From the NCBI GenBank assembly GCA_905233965.1, contig CAJOFG010000027.1, positions 1-8,449 of the forward strand: DNA of 8,449 nucleotides. Reading direction: 5' to 3'. The DNA comes from an uncultured Selenomonadaceae bacterium (GTDB taxonomy: Bacteria > Bacillota > Negativicutes > Selenomonadales > Selenomonadaceae). Both the position numbers and the translations under genes were made by a program. Shown here piece by piece: positions 6,371 through 8,449 of this stretch; position 1 is the stretch's first letter; every line of letters starts with the position of its first letter. The notes beneath the pieces are model-generated. The model ran no database searches. It was not told the origin of the DNA and saw only the letters and a program-made list of their open reading frames with translations.

Positions 6371-7237
6371 GTGCCTTTTGAAACTTTGACGGATTATTTT
6401 CACCGTACAAGGTTCGGAGAATTGATTTCCACGATGGGATTGGAAGACGTTTTGGAAATTATTCTCGTCGCCATGATTTTTTACAAAGCTTACCGAATGT
6501 TGGAAGGCACACGCGCAATTACCCTCGTTAAAGGAATTTTCATTCTGTCGGTCTTTTACACGATATGCCGGGTTTTGGATTTGTCCCTGCTGTCTTGGAT
6601 GTTTGAAAGAATTGTCGCGTGGTCGTTCGTCACGATTCCGATTTTGTTTCAGCCGGAACTTCGACGCGCACTCGAACGAATAGGTGAAGGCGAACTTTTT
6701 TTTCACGCGCACGGAACATTGAACGAAGAGGAAGCAAAAATCGTCACCGAAGAATTGATCGATGCGCTGATGAAACTTTCCGAAACAAAAACCGGCGCGT
6801 TAATCGTCGTCGAACAAAAAATGCAGTTGAACGACATCGGCTCGACCGGCGTACAAATCGACGCGAAGATAACGACGGAATTTTTGCTGAACGTTTTCAT
6901 CGTCAACACGCCGCTGCATGACGGAGCCGCGATAATCCGCGGGAAAAGATTGCTTTCCGCCGGCTGTGTCCTTCCGCTGACTTATCGGCGGGATTTGTCG
7001 AAAGAATTCGGCACGCGACATCGGGCGGCAATAGGTTTGTCCGAACAATGCGACGCTTTAATTTTGGTCGTCAGCGAAGAGACCGGAATAATTTCCGTAG
7101 CGCAGAACGGAAAATTGAGAAGAAATTTGAACGCAGAGAAATTGAAAAAAATTTTGTTGCCGGCTTTCGTAAAAACTTCCGCCGAAGGAGAATTTTTGAA
7201 AATGATTGCCAAAATATTGGGCGGGAAGAAAAGATAA
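6371..7237 (+). CDS. cdaA: Diadenylate cyclase CdaA (c-di-AMP synthase)
   Basis: This is a membrane-bound DAC-domain enzyme that joins two ATP into cyclic di-AMP, which governs potassium and osmolyte uptake and cell-wall homeostasis in Firmicutes. From the GTG at 6371 it is 288 residues, matching the family (about 270-290). Three transmembrane helices lie at about 26-43, 49-66 and 79-94, then a short linker helix (FQPELRRALERIG). The DAC domain covers about 115-275. Catalytic motifs are intact: PLHDGAAII with Asp184-Gly185-Ala186, and GTRHRAAIGLSE with Arg216-His217-Arg218. GALIVVEQ (142-149) and LILVVSEETG (230-239) are conserved core strands. cdaR follows after 41 bases, the usual cdaA–cdaR operon. 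The leader contains an intrinsic terminator, a possible control point. Confidence 0.97.
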   Translation: MPFETLTDYFHRTRFGELISTMGLEDVLEIILVAMIFYKAYRMLEGTRAITLVKGIFILSVFYTICRVLDLSLLSWMFERIVAWSFVTIPILFQPELRRALERIGEGELFFHAHGTLNEEEAKIVTEELIDALMKLSETKTGALIVVEQKMQLNDIGSTGVQIDAKITTEFLLNVFIVNTPLHDGAAIIRGKRLLSAGCVLPLTYRRDLSKEFGTRHRAAIGLSEQCDALILVVSEETGIISVAQNGKLRRNLNAEKLKKILLPAFVKTSAEGEFLKMIAKILGGKKR

Positions 7238-7278
7238 AGTTGACGGCGAAAAATTTTTTTGAAGGGAAGTTTCCTGAA

Positions 7279-8196
7279 ATGTTTGAACGGCTTATCGGGA
7301 TTTTAAGCAGAAACAAATTGAAAAAATTCATTGCGCTTGCCGTTTCGTTCGCGCTCTGGTTGTTCGTCATGGGCGTACAAAATCCCGTGATAACCGGTTC
7401 GTACAATCTGCCCGTTTCCGTAATAAACGTGCCGCAAGGTTACCGGGCGATTTACGACGAAAAAAAAGTTCGCGTAAAAATTCGTGCGGCACATTCTTTT
7501 TTCGCGGAGAATAACGAAAATTCTTTGCAACTCTTCGCGAATTTGGAAAATCACGACGAAGGTCAATACGAATTGCCGATCGAAACTTCTTTCCCTCAAG
7601 GCGTGGAAGTTCAATCAATTTTTCCCGATACAATTTTGGTTAAGCTCGAACCGATTATCGAACGCTCGACCGATGCCGAAATAATTGTCAACGGTTCCGT
7701 CGCGTCCGGCTCAATGATTGAGGATATACAAAAATCCGAAAATCGCGTTACCGTCGTCGGTCCGAAAGGTTCGGTAAACGAAGTGCAAAGAGTCATCGGC
7801 TATCTTTACCTGAACGGAAACAGCGAAGACTTTGAAATAAATGTTCCGCTGACGGCGATTGACAAAGACGGGCGCACGGTTAAAAATGTTCGCGTCGTTC
7901 CTTCGTCGATAAGCGCGGAAGTCATCATCAAAAGCGCGTTGAAAACGAAAAGCGTTTCCGTCAACGCAAATCTCACGCCGCCGGACGGAAAAGAAATTGC
8001 AAGCGTCACGATAAGTCCGAACACCGTCGAAATTTCCGGCGCGGAAGAAATCGTAAACTCGATTGAATCCGTGCAGACCGACAACGTAATCGTGCCGGCA
8101 GACATCACAAATTTTTCCGGCAAATTCAAATTGAATCTTCCGCAAGGCGTAACATCGAAAGTTTCGGAAGTTTCAGTCACCGCCGTTTTAAGATGA
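7279..8196 (+). CDS. cdaR: CdaR / YbbR-domain regulator of diadenylate cyclase
   Basis: This 305-residue membrane-anchored protein has the topology of CdaR, which binds CdaA and modulates c-di-AMP synthesis from the outer face of the membrane. A single N-terminal transmembrane segment (about 15-33, FIALAVSFALWLFVMGV) is followed by three YbbR repeats at about 36-125, 126-215 and 216-305. Each repeat has the pattern of short strands ending in VKLEPII, SAEVIIKSA or SVTAVLR. B. subtilis CdaR has four repeats and is longer, so this is a three-repeat form. The ATG at 7279 has GAAGGGA (7261-7267) eleven bases upstream. The frame is open well upstream into cdaA, but that extension is basic, low-complexity and overlaps CdaA out of frame. 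TTG 7240 is a weaker alternative. A FAD oxidoreductase gene follows immediately. Confidence 0.95.
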   Translation: MFERLIGILSRNKLKKFIALAVSFALWLFVMGVQNPVITGSYNLPVSVINVPQGYRAIYDEKKVRVKIRAAHSFFAENNENSLQLFANLENHDEGQYELPIETSFPQGVEVQSIFPDTILVKLEPIIERSTDAEIIVNGSVASGSMIEDIQKSENRVTVVGPKGSVNEVQRVIGYLYLNGNSEDFEINVPLTAIDKDGRTVKNVRVVPSSISAEVIIKSALKTKSVSVNANLTPPDGKEIASVTISPNTVEISGAEEIVNSIESVQTDNVIVPADITNFSGKFKLNLPQGVTSKVSEVSVTAVLR

Positions 8197-8210
8197 AAGG
8201 AAACAATTTT

Positions 8211-8449
8211 TTGAAAATCAGAATTGCAAATCTCACCGCCGAACTTGACGACGACAGGACACCGGAAGAACTTGTCGCCGCCCGGTTGAAAATCGACGCG
8301 AAAAAAATTTCCGCGCTCCGTATCGTTCGACTTGCAACAGATGCCAGACGTTACAAAGGAGCCGGGATAAAATTTAATTTCGTCGTCGAAGTCGAACTTG
8401 CCGGGAATTTCAACATTCCGCACGACGCGAACATAAAAATTATTCGTGA
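8211..8449 (+). CDS. NAD(P)/FAD-dependent oxidoreductase (COG2509 type), N-terminal part
   Basis: Only the first 80 or so residues are present; the frame is open to the window edge. The visible part is the N-terminal alpha/beta segment that precedes the FAD-binding Rossmann motif in uncharacterised COG2509 dehydrogenases. It contains KIRIANLTAEL, a helix TPEELVAARLKID, and the characteristic ALRIVRLATDARRY followed by FNFVVEVEL. The GxGxxG motif would lie beyond the edge, so cofactor binding is inferred from the family. TTG 8211 has AAAGGA (8196-8201) nine bases upstream and gives the usual N-terminus. ATG 8193, overlapping the cdaR stop as ATGA, is a real alternative adding six residues but lacks a ribosome site. 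This gene is often found between ybbR and glmM in Firmicutes; its physiological reaction is not established. Confidence 0.8.
   Translation, partial: MKIRIANLTAELDDDRTPEELVAARLKIDAKKISALRIVRLATDARRYKGAGIKFNFVVEVELAGNFNIPHDANIKIIR

Noticed and set aside
7048..7278. Upstream in-frame extension of cdaR starting inside cdaA
   Set aside because: The extension is highly basic, overlaps the well-supported CdaA frame, and lacks a ribosome site; the ATG at 7279 gives a normal YbbR N-terminus.
8447..8449. TGA at the right edge as the stop of the last gene
   Set aside because: It is out of frame: codons from 8211 (or 8193) end at 8447, leaving two bases, so the oxidoreductase is still open at the edge.
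1..8449. Pervasive A-run/T-run and CCGG motifs as repeats or binding sites
   Set aside because: They fall in codons such as Lys-Ile-Phe and Pro-Gly-Ala throughout all genes on both strands and are best read as genome-wide codon bias.

Overview
The window looks like chromosomal DNA of a diderm (outer-membrane-bearing) Firmicute, most likely a Negativicute. The cdaA–cdaR (ybbR)–FAD oxidoreductase order and a long-form HPF are Firmicute-like. A lipoprotein membrane-fusion protein next to an RND pump implies an outer membrane. Base composition is intermediate, with very frequent A-tract/T-tract blocks (Lys-Ile-Phe codons) alternating with CCGG-rich codons. The assignment is inference from gene content; no rRNA or other marker is present.

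Two divergent transcription units leave from one short promoter region (4618-4717). Leftward (minus strand, 4617 to 1) are: a membrane-anchored SGNH-hydrolase-like protein; a 78-residue DltC-like acyl carrier protein; an RND membrane-fusion lipoprotein; and an RND inner-membrane pump that runs off the left edge. Spacings of 15, 27 and 4 bases suggest one operon. The pump frame carries a TGA at codon 103, with clear homology continuing beyond it, so as it stands it is a pseudogene or a sequence error.

Rightward (plus strand, 4718 to 8449) are: a divergent MTAP/PNP-family nucleoside phosphorylase; hpf (long ribosome hibernation factor) behind a sequence matching the sigma-H consensus; then, after an intrinsic-terminator hairpin, cdaA (diadenylate cyclase), cdaR (YbbR regulator) and the start of a COG2509-type FAD oxidoreductase cut by the right edge. 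hpf and cdaA/cdaR concern stress and envelope homeostasis: ribosome hibernation and c-di-AMP signalling. In many Firmicutes glmM lies downstream of this set.

The points most worth a second look are the SGNH plus carrier-protein pair without its usual MBOAT or adenylating partners but with an RND pump, the nonsense codon in that pump, the sigma-H-like hpf promoter, the terminator hairpin inside the apparent cdaA leader, and the altered active site of the phosphorylase. No RNA gene, CRISPR array, insertion sequence or phage gene was seen. All gaps between genes are shorter than 300 bases.
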